64,000 nucleotides of DNA. Source: Bacillota bacterium. Lineage in GTDB: Bacteria > Bacillota > Clostridia > Lachnospirales > Lachnospiraceae. Each line of letters starts with the position of its first letter. Position 1 is the stretch's first letter. The notes under the pieces were generated by a model, which saw only the letters and a list, made by a program, of their open reading frames with translations, made no database searches and was not told the DNA's origin. The DNA lies in the NCBI GenBank assembly GCA_023421505.1, contig JAEZTJ010000009.1, forward strand, positions 1 to 64,000, given 5' to 3'. The position numbers and the translations under genes are program-made. Positions 1-9,374 of this stretch are shown here, one piece after another.

Positions 1-61
1 TTGCTAAATAAGCTTTTACTGCTGCAATTCTTTGCTCTGGTGTCAATTTGCTTTTATGCAT
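1..61 (-). CDS. IS3-type transposase OrfA-like protein, N-terminus only
   Basis: Reading leftward from an ATG at 61, the first 20 codons encode MHKSKLTPEQRIAAVKAYLA and run off the window edge. A GGGAG ribosome site lies just upstream. The K-x-T-PEQRIxxVKxYL pattern is typical of the N-terminal helix-turn-helix of IS3/IS150-family OrfA proteins and related HTH proteins. It suggests an insertion sequence or phage-like HTH gene at the edge of the island. Too little is visible to decide whether it is intact. Confidence 0.55.
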   Translation of the reverse strand, partial: MHKSKLTPEQRIAAVKAYLA

Positions 62-537
62 AGAAAATACTCCCTTCATGATTAACAGTTTTTTTATTTC
101 ACTGTCTCTCATAAAGGGAGCATATCATTAATTTCAATGGTGTAGGCTCTTTTTTAATGTGGAACGAGCAATCCAGGGCTTCTGTTATAAAAACGATTGG
201 AACCTTATTATAAAGCATTATGTAGTGTAACAGTTATAACATTTTGGTGTTTTTTTTCATTATCCACATAATGCCATTATAACAATAAATAACATTATCA
301 GCACATTGAAGAGAGCAAGAGAAATGTAGGGCACCATTAAAATTATCGCTTAATTCAACTGTCAGATACATCATGGGTTAGTCTCTTTTCTCGTTTGCTT
401 TATATTCACGTTGATGAAATATAATGTGAACATAATAGTTAAACCGGAAGTAAGTCTGTAATGACAAACAGACTTACTTATCCATTAACATAATGTAGTT
501 AATAAAATAATGATAGACCTAAAAGGAGGAACAAAAG
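62..537. other. Gene-free region upstream of the excisionase-like gene
   Basis: About 475 bp of AT-rich DNA between the divergent OrfA-like gene and the gene at 538. I see no open frame of note. It holds a TATAAT at 420-425 without a good -35 at normal spacing, flanked by an imperfect TTCAC/GTGAA inverted repeat. A perfect 11-bp inverted repeat follows at 449-478. Such regions in integrative elements usually carry control signals for xis/int, but nothing identifies a specific operator. Confidence 0.4.
449..478 (+). promoter_or_regulatory. Inverted repeat (hairpin) ahead of excisionase-like gene
   Basis: AGTAAGTCTGT (449-459) pairs perfectly with ACAGACTTACT (468-478) across an 8-nt loop, about 60 bp before the start at 538. 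No T-run follows, so it fits an operator or mRNA leader hairpin better than a terminator. Confidence 0.45.
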
Positions 538-759
538 ATGGCTTACGCTAGAAAAGATGTTGAGAACTTGGATGGATTATTAAAGGATGGTAAAAAGAAG
601 TTTGTACGATATGAGGAGGGAGCAGCGATGTTTTCATTGGGCCTGCACACCTTTGAGCAATTGGCAAAGGAAGCTAAAGCAATCTATAAGATCAGAAAGA
701 TTGTGCTGGTGAATACGGACATTATCGAGAATTATCTCGAAAACTTTCATGAATTATAG
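538..759 (+). CDS. Small DUF6462/excisionase-like DNA-binding protein
   Basis: A 73-residue basic protein with a strong AAAGGAGG site eight bases before the ATG. The central segment (about residues 24-60: YEEGAAMFSLGLHTFEQLAK, then a basic strand IYKIRKIVLVNTDII) resembles the winged-helix fold of small excisionases. It matches my memory of the DUF6462 family, which is common beside Tn916-type integrases in Firmicutes. The integrase begins 187 bp downstream on the same strand, so a role as recombination directionality factor or small regulator of an integrative element is the simplest reading. The family assignment rests on pattern recognition only. Confidence 0.7.
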   Translation: MAYARKDVENLDGLLKDGKKKFVRYEEGAAMFSLGLHTFEQLAKEAKAIYKIRKIVLVNTDIIENYLENFHEL

Positions 760-946
760 GATAAAAAGATATCTCCAAGAGTAGAGAACTTTCTTTATGG
801 AGCTCTATGGACAACTATGGGAGGAACAGCAAAAATTCGTTTTACATAGCTAAAACTAAAGGTTGTAGCGGACTTATTACTAAGCTATAATTACCTTGAA
901 CACAGAACTTAAGCTGTTCCTCACACTACGAAAGTGAGGAATTAAT

Positions 947-2173
947 ATGGCATCAAGAAAAGATTCAAGAGGTTATGCGCTTCGAACAGGAGAGAGCCAA
1001 AGAGCAGATGGCAGGTATTCATTTTCCTATATGGACAAGTTGGGAAAACGTCGAGCAATCTATGCAAAAACGCTGGTTGCACTAAGAGATAGGGAAAAGA
1101 AAATTCAACGTGACATTGAGGACGGATTGGATCCGGCCAAAGCTGCTCAGATGACAGTAAACGATCTATATGACATTTATATAGGTCAGAAGTATGATCT
1201 GAAGCCTAGTACGAAGAATAATTATATCTACTGCTATAATCATTTTATACGTGAAACCTTTGGAAAACGCAAACTTCTTACGGTGAAGTATTCCCATGTG
1301 AAGGAACTCTATTATCATTTGATCCGGGAGGGCGGTCTGCAGCCCAATACCCTGGACAGTATCCACACCCAGCTACACCCGGCATTCCAAATGGCTGTTA
1401 GAGATGAGTTGATTCGAAAGAATCCTTCTGATGGAGTCATGGGTGAGATTAAGAAGAGCCATATCTGGGTAAAGAAGAAGCGTCACGCCCTTACGATTCC
1501 ACAGCAGCGAGCCTTCATGAACTTCCTCGAAACGCAATATGAGTATCGTGGATGGCTTACTGTTATTACGGTTCTCCTCGGAACCGGATTGCGTATTGGA
1601 GAATGTCTGGCGCTTACCTGGGATGATCTTGATTTTGAAAACAGGACCGTTGGTGTAAATCGTACCTTAACCTACAGACCGGAACCTGACAATGGATGCG
1701 TAGTACATATATCCACACCGAAGACGGAAGCCGGAAGGAGAACAGTACCTATGATCGATGAGGTCTATGAAGCATTTCTGGAGGAGTTTCAGATTCAAAG
1801 CTGTCTGGGCTTTAATAACAAAGAGATTGATGGATTTTCAGGATTTATTTTTTCTACAGGAGAAGGAAACGTGTATACTCCAGAATCAATTAATCGTGCA
1901 ATCCACAGAATCACAGAGGCCTATAATAAGCTGGAGACGGCAAAGGCCTTGGAGGAAAAGAGAACTCCGCTGATTCTTCCCAGCTTCTCAGCCCACAACC
2001 TAAGGCACACCTTCTGTACAAGACTTTGCGAGAATGAGTCGAATCTGAAGATTATCCAATCTGTTATGGGGCATGCAGATATCTCAACCACGATGGATAT
2101 CTATGCAGAAGCAACAGCAGAGAAGAAGCAGGAGGTATTTGCTGGTTTGCAGAATAAGATAATTATTAAGTAG
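947..2173 (+). CDS. int: Tyrosine recombinase / integrase (Tn916-like)
   Basis: A 408-residue phage/ICE-type site-specific recombinase. An N-terminal arm-binding domain spans about residues 5-60 and a SAM-like core-binding domain about 68-165. The catalytic domain carries all expected residues: R216 (GTGLRIGE), K259 (STPKT), H350 and R353 (HNLRH), H376 (MGHADIS) and nucleophile Y386. It therefore looks active. Start ATG at 947 follows GTGAGGAATTAAT, a weak ribosome site just after a CCTCAC/GTGAGG hairpin. In Tn916-type elements int sits at one end with xis upstream, so the att site would be expected just right of this gene, with most of the element left of the window. I could not find the paired att repeat. 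Confidence 0.93.
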   Translation: MASRKDSRGYALRTGESQRADGRYSFSYMDKLGKRRAIYAKTLVALRDREKKIQRDIEDGLDPAKAAQMTVNDLYDIYIGQKYDLKPSTKNNYIYCYNHFIRETFGKRKLLTVKYSHVKELYYHLIREGGLQPNTLDSIHTQLHPAFQMAVRDELIRKNPSDGVMGEIKKSHIWVKKKRHALTIPQQRAFMNFLETQYEYRGWLTVITVLLGTGLRIGECLALTWDDLDFENRTVGVNRTLTYRPEPDNGCVVHISTPKTEAGRRTVPMIDEVYEAFLEEFQIQSCLGFNNKEIDGFSGFIFSTGEGNVYTPESINRAIHRITEAYNKLETAKALEEKRTPLILPSFSAHNLRHTFCTRLCENESNLKIIQSVMGHADISTTMDIYAEATAEKKQEVFAGLQNKIIIK

Positions 2174-2183
2174 AGTTAAATCA

Positions 2184-2238
2184 TCCAGAGAGTGACTTAG
2201 AATCGGAAATACCGATGAGAGAAACTCTCTGATTTTTT
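2184..2238 (+). terminator. Rho-independent terminator after int
   Basis: CAGAGAG (2186-2192) pairs with CTCTCTG (2225-2231), enclosing an inner CGG/CCG hairpin, and is followed by a T-run (2233-2238). It lies about 12 bp after the integrase stop codon. Confidence 0.65.
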
Positions 2239-2942
2239 ACTTATCTGCAGACATTTCTACTCAGTGATATTCATATCAGACATGTTTATAAATAATGAGT
2301 TCTTCAGATAGGATGAACTTTTTTTCTGTCCAAAACTAAATGATGTATCACAAGTCCAGAAAGAAAAGAAGTCATTATTAATATGCAATTATTCAATTAA
2401 TAATATCGACAAAAATGACATGATTCACTGTTTACTCGAAGATGGCACCAGTAACCGTTATCATGTCTTCCAAATGTTTAAAATATGCCTACAATACATG
2501 GTTGATTTTACAAATTAATGATATATAAAAATTACTTTTAAAGGTTGAAGATATAGAAAGCAGTATTAACTTAGTTATAATGTATTTTTATTATGAATTG
2601 TATGAATGATTTCATTTAGATAATTGTGAAAGTAATACAGAACTCGCTGATATGATTATTTATAGATTTTATTTTTCTGGTTTTATTGACATTTTATACC
2701 AAGCACATTATTATTATCACATACTAACAGTTATTAATAATTAATATGCATAAATCATTTTGTTAATTTTACACAGAGAGACCAGCTATGAAAAATCAAG
2801 TGTAAAATAGTGAAAAATTTGATATTAAAAAAAATAACCATGAGTTCTTTGATTATTCTTAATTATTTGGAATTAGTTTATAGATGGAATTGGAAAATGA
2901 GTTGAATTTGAAAAAATAATAATTATGGAGGCGGATTTCTAA
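2239..2942. other. AT-rich region without a recognisable gene
   Basis: About 700 bp between the integrase terminator and the deaminase-like gene. A frame of about 59 codons is open at 2341-2518, ending in a segment reading MIHCLLEDGTSNRYHVFQMF. It lacks a ribosome site and I do not recognise it; it may be a gene remnant or chance. No tRNA or att-like repeat was recognised. The remainder is very AT-rich and presumably contains the promoter of the gene at 2943. Confidence 0.4.
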
Positions 2943-4535
2943 ATGGAGGAGATTCTGTTTACTTGGAAAATCGGGGATGAAGTTATTGAGGAGCAATTTC
3001 GTCCGTTTTCTGAAGAAACCCTATGGAAAGAGCGAAGATATGCTGATGGTGAGATAGCATATGGTGAGATAAAAAGACAAGAAAACAAGATATATGCTAT
3101 TCCATATGAATTTTCGCTAACTGACTATATATGCGAAGCACACGCTAGTTCAGTAATGCAACAGTATAAAAACTGGTATGATCGCTTTGACGTCGAAAAC
3201 AACGATTCAAGATACATGTTTGATAGAGAGTTTAGGCACGAAGAAATTCGTGTAAAGACAAAGAAGTCTCTTAGAAATGACATACTTATAGAAATAGCTA
3301 TTGAGTTGGCTAGATGGGATTTGTCTATTCTTACTCAAATAGATTTTTTGAGTAGAGATGAAGAATTGGAGGAGAAGATTTGTACTACTATTGAAATGCT
3401 GCAAGGATATCTCACTAATTATCAAATAGGAGTGCCGATTCAAGAAAAGGAAGAAGATGCAAAAGAACTAAAAAGAAGAATTCAGGAAATAAATAACTAT
3501 TCCTCCAATAGCCAGATAATTGACATTATGGCAAAAATCGAAAACTGGGTTAATCGATTAAGCTCTTTATCAAACTTAAGTGAACATGAATTTGTTGTAT
3601 TCTCTGAGGATATGGATAAATTGGTTCGAACAATACCACAGATGCTAGGGCCAGGTAATAAAAGAAGAGCAAGAGAGTTAAGAGGCATATATTCTCACTA
3701 TTATAATAATGATTTGGAGTGGAGAAACGAAATACAGTTATTGAGTATTTCGAAACTAAGATATGAGAGCAAAAGAGAAGAGATCAAGAATGATATTTGT
3801 AAAAAGGTACAGGCCCTGCAGCATAATTTGGCGGATTTTGATGATATCATAAATGACGATTATGATACGAAATTATTGGAAGTTGAAAAGTTTTTTGAAG
3901 GGAAAAAAATAGGGGGAATATGGAATACCAAGAAAATGAAGCAAATAATGTGCAAATATTCTGATGGTGGAGGTTGTTTTGCGATTATGCATACACAGGT
4001 AGATGATTATTTTGCATTAAGTGGAAGACAAGACTACTCTGGTGGTGTGTGGGACTCTGTTTTGGACGTAAGCTCTGAGATCGAACAGATAGCAAAGACA
4101 ATTAATTCGGCATTATTTGCTAACAAATATATTTGGGCGCGTCTTTCTGATTCAACGCGACGATATACAAATCTTCATAATCATGGTGAAGACCCTTCTG
4201 CTATTCATAGATTTGTTGAGTTAGGCACTGATTGGAATAATCCTAAAGTTGATGATAAAAATACTATTGGAACTACATATGGTTGTTGTGAACGTAAATT
4301 ACAAGCGGCGCATAATGACTATCTTTTTGATAAAGACTTCTATGTTCGTTGGGCACCTTGCAAACGTTGCATACCTGCATTGGCAGATGAGAAAGGAATA
4401 AGTAGAATTTTTACTATAGCATTTAATTATCCAGAATGGATTAATTTTAGAACAAAGAAGGCTTCTACTGATTCGGCGCTTCAAGAATATGAAGTGACAT
4501 ATGGGCTTAGAAGAGTAAATTATGGGAGAAGATAG
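2943..4535 (+). CDS. Protein with C-terminal cytidine-deaminase-like domain
   Basis: A 530-residue protein with a GGAGGCGG site before the ATG. I do not recognise the N-terminal ~335 residues, which look mostly helical and charged. The C-terminal part has the layout of the deaminase superfamily. A strand-turn-strand comes first (about 344-364, CFAIMHTQVDDYFALSGRQD). A C-x-E motif follows at C448-C449-E450, in a CDA-like context (GCCERKLQ versus CAERTA). A P-C-x-x-C motif then lies at P472-C473-C476 (APCKRCIPAL). C448, C473 and C476 would bind zinc and E450 would be the proton shuttle. The substrate (free nucleotide, DNA or RNA) cannot be told. No signal peptide or membrane segment is seen. 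The Hachiman-like pair starts 187 bp downstream on the same strand, which suggests a defence role. The deaminase call is from motifs only. Confidence 0.65.
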   Translation: MEEILFTWKIGDEVIEEQFRPFSEETLWKERRYADGEIAYGEIKRQENKIYAIPYEFSLTDYICEAHASSVMQQYKNWYDRFDVENNDSRYMFDREFRHEEIRVKTKKSLRNDILIEIAIELARWDLSILTQIDFLSRDEELEEKICTTIEMLQGYLTNYQIGVPIQEKEEDAKELKRRIQEINNYSSNSQIIDIMAKIENWVNRLSSLSNLSEHEFVVFSEDMDKLVRTIPQMLGPGNKRRARELRGIYSHYYNNDLEWRNEIQLLSISKLRYESKREEIKNDICKKVQALQHNLADFDDIINDDYDTKLLEVEKFFEGKKIGGIWNTKKMKQIMCKYSDGGGCFAIMHTQVDDYFALSGRQDYSGGVWDSVLDVSSEIEQIAKTINSALFANKYIWARLSDSTRRYTNLHNHGEDPSAIHRFVELGTDWNNPKVDDKNTIGTTYGCCERKLQAAHNDYLFDKDFYVRWAPCKRCIPALADEKGISRIFTIAFNYPEWINFRTKKASTDSALQEYEVTYGLRRVNYGRR

Positions 4536-4722
4536 GCCTATGTAAAAAAATATACCAAGCAAAACATAAAATAGTACTGTATGTGATAATTCTTCTATAG
4601 CAGAAAATGTTGTATTATCATATAAAAAATTGTTCGAATGTTTTAACTCGAATAAGAGTCAGTGTATATGTGATCCTCAAACCAAGGAAAAATAGTATAG
4701 CTGATTACGTGGGGGATATATT

Positions 4723-5523
4723 ATGGAGTATTTGAAATGGTATCAAGAAGAAGAATGCCTTTATACAAAAGATAAAAAGAGAATATCAGTTATCAATTTA
4801 GAATCTGAGAATAATGATTCTATTTTAGATGAGTGGGCTACTCATTTTAGACGAAATTATCGTTCACTTGAAGATTTAGATTTTGAAAGACAAGGGACCA
4901 ATCTATCAAGGGAAGAGTTTTTGAGAGATTTTGTTTTTCCGGATAAAAAAGTAGGGTTTGGACCAGCTACGAGAGTGGGAGATTTTTGCGAACTATTAAT
5001 TGCAGATTATATTGAATTTATCTGGGAGTACTATGTTCCACGAACACGATATTGCAGAAAAATAAATAGAAATTCATCGCCCCAGGGAAGTGATGTTATG
5101 GGGTTTAGGATTGATGGAAAATCATCATTAAAAGATGAAGTAATGATTTTTGAAGTAAAAGGTACAGCTGATCCTAATGCAAAAAAAGAAGGTTATCAAA
5201 GATTACAAGATGCCATAGATGATTCAAATAAAGATGTGGCACGATTTGCAGAGTCCTTAAATGCAATCAAAATGAGATTGAGAGATGCAGGAGAAAAGGA
5301 TAGGATACCAATTATTGAGAGATTTCAAAATATGACTGATAGACCTTATATCATTAAATATGGAGCTTCAGCAATTCTTACTAATAGCAAATTTATTGCA
5401 GATAAAATGGTTAATGTGACTACAGAAGAGCATTCATATGAAAATATCTTATTAATAGTTATACACAATAAAGATTTAAATATGTTAATTGATGAGTTAT
5501 TTAGGAGAGCAGAAAAATGTTAA
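4723..5523 (+). CDS. hamA: HamA-like DUF1837 nuclease of Hachiman defence system
   Basis: A 266-residue protein with the pattern of a DUF1837/HamA effector. A PD-(D/E)xK-type nuclease core is visible: GDFCE (G86-E90, conserved Glu), GSD (122-124, metal-binding Asp) and a strand ending E144-V-K146 (MIFEVKG). In characterised Hachiman systems HamA is a DNase restrained by the HamB helicase and released when HamB senses aberrant DNA. A GTGGGGGATA site precedes the ATG. It overlaps the helicase gene by 7 bp, so the two are translationally coupled. Length and gene order fit known hamAB pairs. AbpA of the related AbpAB system is the same family and is the main alternative name. Confidence 0.82.
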   Translation: MEYLKWYQEEECLYTKDKKRISVINLESENNDSILDEWATHFRRNYRSLEDLDFERQGTNLSREEFLRDFVFPDKKVGFGPATRVGDFCELLIADYIEFIWEYYVPRTRYCRKINRNSSPQGSDVMGFRIDGKSSLKDEVMIFEVKGTADPNAKKEGYQRLQDAIDDSNKDVARFAESLNAIKMRLRDAGEKDRIPIIERFQNMTDRPYIIKYGASAILTNSKFIADKMVNVTTEEHSYENILLIVIHNKDLNMLIDELFRRAEKC

Positions 5524-8500
5524 TAGAAGGAACTTCGCAATATTTATTAAAAAAAGTACGTGCCAAGGCGAAAATGTATGAATATCATATTCCATTGGAA
5601 CTGCATGGTGAAATAGAAAAGGAAGTTCCTTATTTACTTATACTTGCAATTGCTACGATTGGAGATTTTTCAAATGATATTATCGATAGCTTCAGAGGTA
5701 TAGAATGTGATTATCAGGAACATAAGAAGAATTTACGTTTTTCGTCTAAATTTTTTGAAGCATATTTAGATTCAAATTTATATTATGGCGATAAAGATTA
5801 CTATTTGTTACTCGGCTCAGTGGTTTATTACTTATGTGATTATAATGGTAGTTCGCAAGTTCTAGCATCCCGTATAAGTGATGATATTGATATGGGAATA
5901 AATCAAATTGACAGGGTATTACTTCAAATTTTAGAAGGTGAAAAAAGGATTCGATGTTCATATGAAAGTGGATTGATTAGGAAAATTGCTGACGATTATA
6001 ATAACTTTTTATGTACTGGAGAATTTTCTGGAGCAGAAAATTTATATAGATTAAAGACAACAATTTATGAAATAGGAAGTGATAGGGCTGTTCTATTCTC
6101 AGATGCATTAATAGCAACTATTTTTACGAAGGTTTCTAATTCAACATATAAGCTGATGCCGGAATATACGAATATTAATGTAGATATATGGAAAGAAGCG
6201 ATTAGCAAAGGAACACTAATAACGGAGTTATGGCAATCTCAAAGAGAATTGGGCGTTTCAGGGGTTTTTAATGGACAGTCAGCTACTATACAAATGCCTA
6301 CGAGCTCCGGTAAAACAAAATCTGTTGCATTGATTATATTATCTGCATTTATGAGTATGAGAACAAACTATGCAATAGTGGTAGCTCCTTATCGTTCGCT
6401 TTGTAGAGAAATATCTACCGAATTAGAAAAAACATTTTCATTTAATGAAAATATTCATGTCAATGAATTATCTGATGTTATTCAAATGGATTTTTTAGAT
6501 AGCTTATTTGAAAATAATCATCAATCAAAAGAAAAGTATGTATATATTGTAACTCCAGAAAAATTATTATTTGTTTTCCGTCAGAATATTACGATTCTAG
6601 CAAATGTTGGTTTAATAATATTTGATGAGGGTCACTTGTTTGATGATCTAAGCAGAGGCATTACATATGAGTTACTTGTATCATCAATAAAATTTTACAT
6701 AGGAGATATGACACAGAAAATACTAATTTCAGCTGTTATTCCGAATGCTATTGAAATCAATGAATGGCTAACACATAAGAAAGGAGTTGTTATTAAAAAC
6801 AATGTAATACAAACTACTGAAAAAACTGTTGCGATTGTTGATACAAAGGTAAATAGAGAAAGTAAAAAAAACTATGCATACCTATATTTTGTTAACCCAG
6901 ATAATCCTGAGGAAGAGGAATATTTCGTTCCACGAGTCATTAGCCAAGTGAAAATAAGTAAATTGGGAAAAGAGAGGAACGACAGGATTTTCCCGGAAAT
7001 CAATAATGGGAAAAATAAAAATAAAAATGATATGGCTTTAGCCTTTGCAATAAAATTATGTACCAATGGGGGAGTAGCTATATTTTGTGGAAAAAAGCAG
7101 ACTGCTGACAAATTATTGGAAAGAGTATTAGATATCTATACTAGAGGATATGATCTCACTAAAATAAAAGAGAGTTCAGATCAAGCAGAGATTAGTAAAT
7201 TGTGCAATCTGATTGAAAAACATCTGGGAAAAGCAAGTTTATACTATAAAGCTGCAACAGTAGGAGCATTTATCCATCATAGTGGAATCCCTATGGGAAT
7301 TAGATGTTCGGTTGAATATGCAATGCAGTTAGATAAGATTCACTTTTTGGCATGCACATCAACCCTGGCACAGGGAGTCAATCTTCCAATTCGGTACCTC
7401 ATTATTCCCAGTATTTATCAGGGAAAAGAGCGAATTAAAGTAAGAGATTTTCAAAATTTAATTGGACGAGCTGGACGAGCAGGTATTTATACTGAAGGTA
7501 CAATAGTATTAACAGAGACAAATGTCTATGCAAAGAGAAATAATCCATATAATAATTGGAAATGGGAAAATTACAAGCAATTACTTAATAGCAATCAAGC
7601 AGAGGCATGCACAAGTGAGTTGCTGGCTTGGATGCGTGTGGATGATGATATGGAAGAATATTTGGAGGGAATTATTAGTATTTTTGAACAAACTTATGAA
7701 GCAGGTAATTTTGTGTTAAAGATTAATGATTTCTTGGATGAAATAAAAGATAAAAAAGAGGAAGTATATTTTAAAGCAGAGTTTATTGTATTTAAAATGT
7801 TAAATAATATTGTAGCTATTGAAAGTTTCCTCTTATTTTATTTAATGGATGACACATATGAAAAATCAAAAGAAACAATACATGCAATCATACAGGAGAC
7901 CTTGGCATACTATTTAGGAAATGACAATGAAAGATTGCGGCTATTTAGAATTGTTGATTTGATAGGGGAGTTTTTGGTCAAGACTGTTGATTCACCAGAT
8001 AAAAGAAATAGATATAGTAAATCTCTGTTGGGTGTAAGAAAAGTGATTGAGATTGAGGAATGGGTTAATGTACATATTTCAGAAATTGAAAGCAGCACAA
8101 ACGATGAAGATATTCTAAAAACGATTTTTCCTTTATTAATTAGTACAAACAATTACATTGCAAAAACATGTAATAAACCAGAAATTTTGAGCGACATTGG
8201 AGTACAGTGGATTAATGGTGTTAGCTATGTAAATATCAAAAAATATTGTGATGGAGTTGGATTTAGGATAACAAAAAAGGGTAAGGGCAATATAATATCT
8301 CTGGGTCAAATCATTGATTTTTGTGAAAACTTTCTAGGATATGATTGCACTTTAACTTTAGCAGCTATAATTGAAAATTTACAAGTTGTATGCGAAAATA
8401 TGGATCTTATCAATAAATTTAGAATATTATCAAAGAGGTTAAGGTATGGAGTGACTAAGCAATCTAGCATTATTTTATATGAAATGGGATTTAATGATCG

Positions 8501-8675
8501 AGTGATCGCAGAACACATTGCTGGTTTAATTGATCATGAATATGAAGCGGGTAGTAAAAAAGAAATTATTCGGCGGGTGAAAAATAATGAGGTGATTTAT
8601 GATAGTATTATGGAATATATAACGGAATATCCTACATATTTTTATGATAGAGCAATGTCATATTTTAATATATAG
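5517..8675 (+). CDS. hamB: HamB-like superfamily 2 helicase of Hachiman defence system
   Basis: A 1052-residue Ski2-like SF2 helicase with all main motifs. Motif I is PTSSGKT (261-267), motif II DEGH (370-373) and motif III SAV (405-407). Motif V is TSTLAQGVNLP (614-624) and motif VI QNLIGRAGRAG (646-656). An N-terminal region of about 240 residues and a C-terminal region of about 390 residues are not recognisable by eye, as is usual for HamB. The protein should translocate on DNA and control the partner nuclease encoded just upstream. Start ATG at 5517 lies inside the end of hamA, with GGAGAG upstream. Base composition is AT-rich like the rest of the island. No frameshift or lost motif was seen, so the system looks intact. 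Confidence 0.85.
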   Translation: MLIEGTSQYLLKKVRAKAKMYEYHIPLELHGEIEKEVPYLLILAIATIGDFSNDIIDSFRGIECDYQEHKKNLRFSSKFFEAYLDSNLYYGDKDYYLLLGSVVYYLCDYNGSSQVLASRISDDIDMGINQIDRVLLQILEGEKRIRCSYESGLIRKIADDYNNFLCTGEFSGAENLYRLKTTIYEIGSDRAVLFSDALIATIFTKVSNSTYKLMPEYTNINVDIWKEAISKGTLITELWQSQRELGVSGVFNGQSATIQMPTSSGKTKSVALIILSAFMSMRTNYAIVVAPYRSLCREISTELEKTFSFNENIHVNELSDVIQMDFLDSLFENNHQSKEKYVYIVTPEKLLFVFRQNITILANVGLIIFDEGHLFDDLSRGITYELLVSSIKFYIGDMTQKILISAVIPNAIEINEWLTHKKGVVIKNNVIQTTEKTVAIVDTKVNRESKKNYAYLYFVNPDNPEEEEYFVPRVISQVKISKLGKERNDRIFPEINNGKNKNKNDMALAFAIKLCTNGGVAIFCGKKQTADKLLERVLDIYTRGYDLTKIKESSDQAEISKLCNLIEKHLGKASLYYKAATVGAFIHHSGIPMGIRCSVEYAMQLDKIHFLACTSTLAQGVNLPIRYLIIPSIYQGKERIKVRDFQNLIGRAGRAGIYTEGTIVLTETNVYAKRNNPYNNWKWENYKQLLNSNQAEACTSELLAWMRVDDDMEEYLEGIISIFEQTYEAGNFVLKINDFLDEIKDKKEEVYFKAEFIVFKMLNNIVAIESFLLFYLMDDTYEKSKETIHAIIQETLAYYLGNDNERLRLFRIVDLIGEFLVKTVDSPDKRNRYSKSLLGVRKVIEIEEWVNVHISEIESSTNDEDILKTIFPLLISTNNYIAKTCNKPEILSDIGVQWINGVSYVNIKKYCDGVGFRITKKGKGNIISLGQIIDFCENFLGYDCTLTLAAIIENLQVVCENMDLINKFRILSKRLRYGVTKQSSIILYEMGFNDRVIAEHIAGLIDHEYEAGSKKEIIRRVKNNEVIYDSIMEYITEYPTYFYDRAMSYFNI

Positions 8676-8778
8676 AAAAGACTGAATAATGCGTGCTCAA
8701 CAACTCACAAAGCAAGTATCATTTATAAAAAGTAATTGCAATTCCTCAATGAAGAACTTATAATGAAATAGTAACGAT

Positions 8779-9002
8779 CTGTCTACATTTTTTGGGACAG
8801 CTCGTAGAATCCATGGAGGTGTATCAAACTACACCAGATTTACCGGGTGACACAAAGAGGACTACATGGACCCGGTGCTTGACGGATAAAGATGGAATAG
8901 TAAAAAACGTCAAAAATTAAGATTTCTAAGCTCCACGGAGCCTGACGGAGGAATATCGAGGATTCCTGCGTTATGTTCCCGACGATGAAGAGCTTAGAGA
9001 AA
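8779..9002 (+). ncRNA. Candidate structured RNA (hairpin cluster), class unknown
   Basis: At least five local inverted repeats occur in 225 bp. CTGTC/GACAG is at 8779-8800 and GGTGTA/TACACC at 8818-8835. ACCGGGT/ACCCGGT is at 8842-8876 and AGGAAT/ATTCCT at 8949-8967. The last sits inside TTTCTAAGCT (8923-8932) paired with AGCTTAGAGAAA (8991-9002). The stretch is less AT-rich than its surroundings, and a terminator follows about 60 bp later. It matches no RNA family I know. The alternative is a decayed gene: one frame reads protein-like text on either side of internal stops (for example LTEEYRGFLRYVPDDEELRE). Confidence 0.35.
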
Positions 9003-9061
9003 TAATAATATCAGATAATAAGTATATAGTCCAATAATCAAAATAATATTTTGTGGTTTAG

Positions 9062-9100
9062 GGACACTTTTCAAAGTAAAATTTGAGGGTGTCCTTTTTA
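9062..9100 (+). terminator. Rho-independent terminator
   Basis: GGACAC (9062-9067) pairs with GTGTCC (9089-9094), with further pairing inside (TTTTCAAA against TTTGAGG), followed by TTTTT. It closely resembles the terminator at 16747-16787 in sequence. Confidence 0.75.
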
Positions 9101-9365
9101 CATCCTGTTAAAGGAATTCACTGCTATAGTTCAACAAATTCTATTTCCAAAAACAAGAATTTTAGTTACCAAAAACAAGAAAATATTGATATTGGGAAAT
9201 AGGATAAGGTATAATAAGGAATATATGGAATATTGTCAAACGCAGATAGTTAAAAGGATTTTGATCAATATATAAACGTAAGTAGTAAATTGATCATAAG
9301 TAGTCATGGCACATACCCTTATTAATGCTGATCTTACTAAAATGACTTATTTCTGGTAGAGAGAA

Positions 9366-9374
9366 TGTTATAAT
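9366..9374 (+). promoter_or_regulatory. Extended -10 promoter of the HNH-helicase-NUDIX cassette
   Basis: TGTTATAAT is an extended -10 element (TG-n-TATAAT) 33 bp before the start at 9408. No good -35 hexamer is seen at 17 bp, as is usual for extended -10 promoters. Confidence 0.5.

Noticed and set aside
947..2173. Defined att sites for the integrative element
   Set aside because: I looked for a direct repeat between the int 3' flank and the right part of the island (16.4-16.9 kb) and found none I could support.
2341..2518. Short open frame between int and the deaminase-like gene
   Set aside because: No start codon with a ribosome site and no recognised family; AT-rich DNA of this length can be open by chance.
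8753..8905. Open frame inside the hairpin-dense region
   Set aside because: The frame has stops on both sides, no ribosome site, and overlaps several palindromes. It is kept only as an alternative explanation for the candidate RNA.
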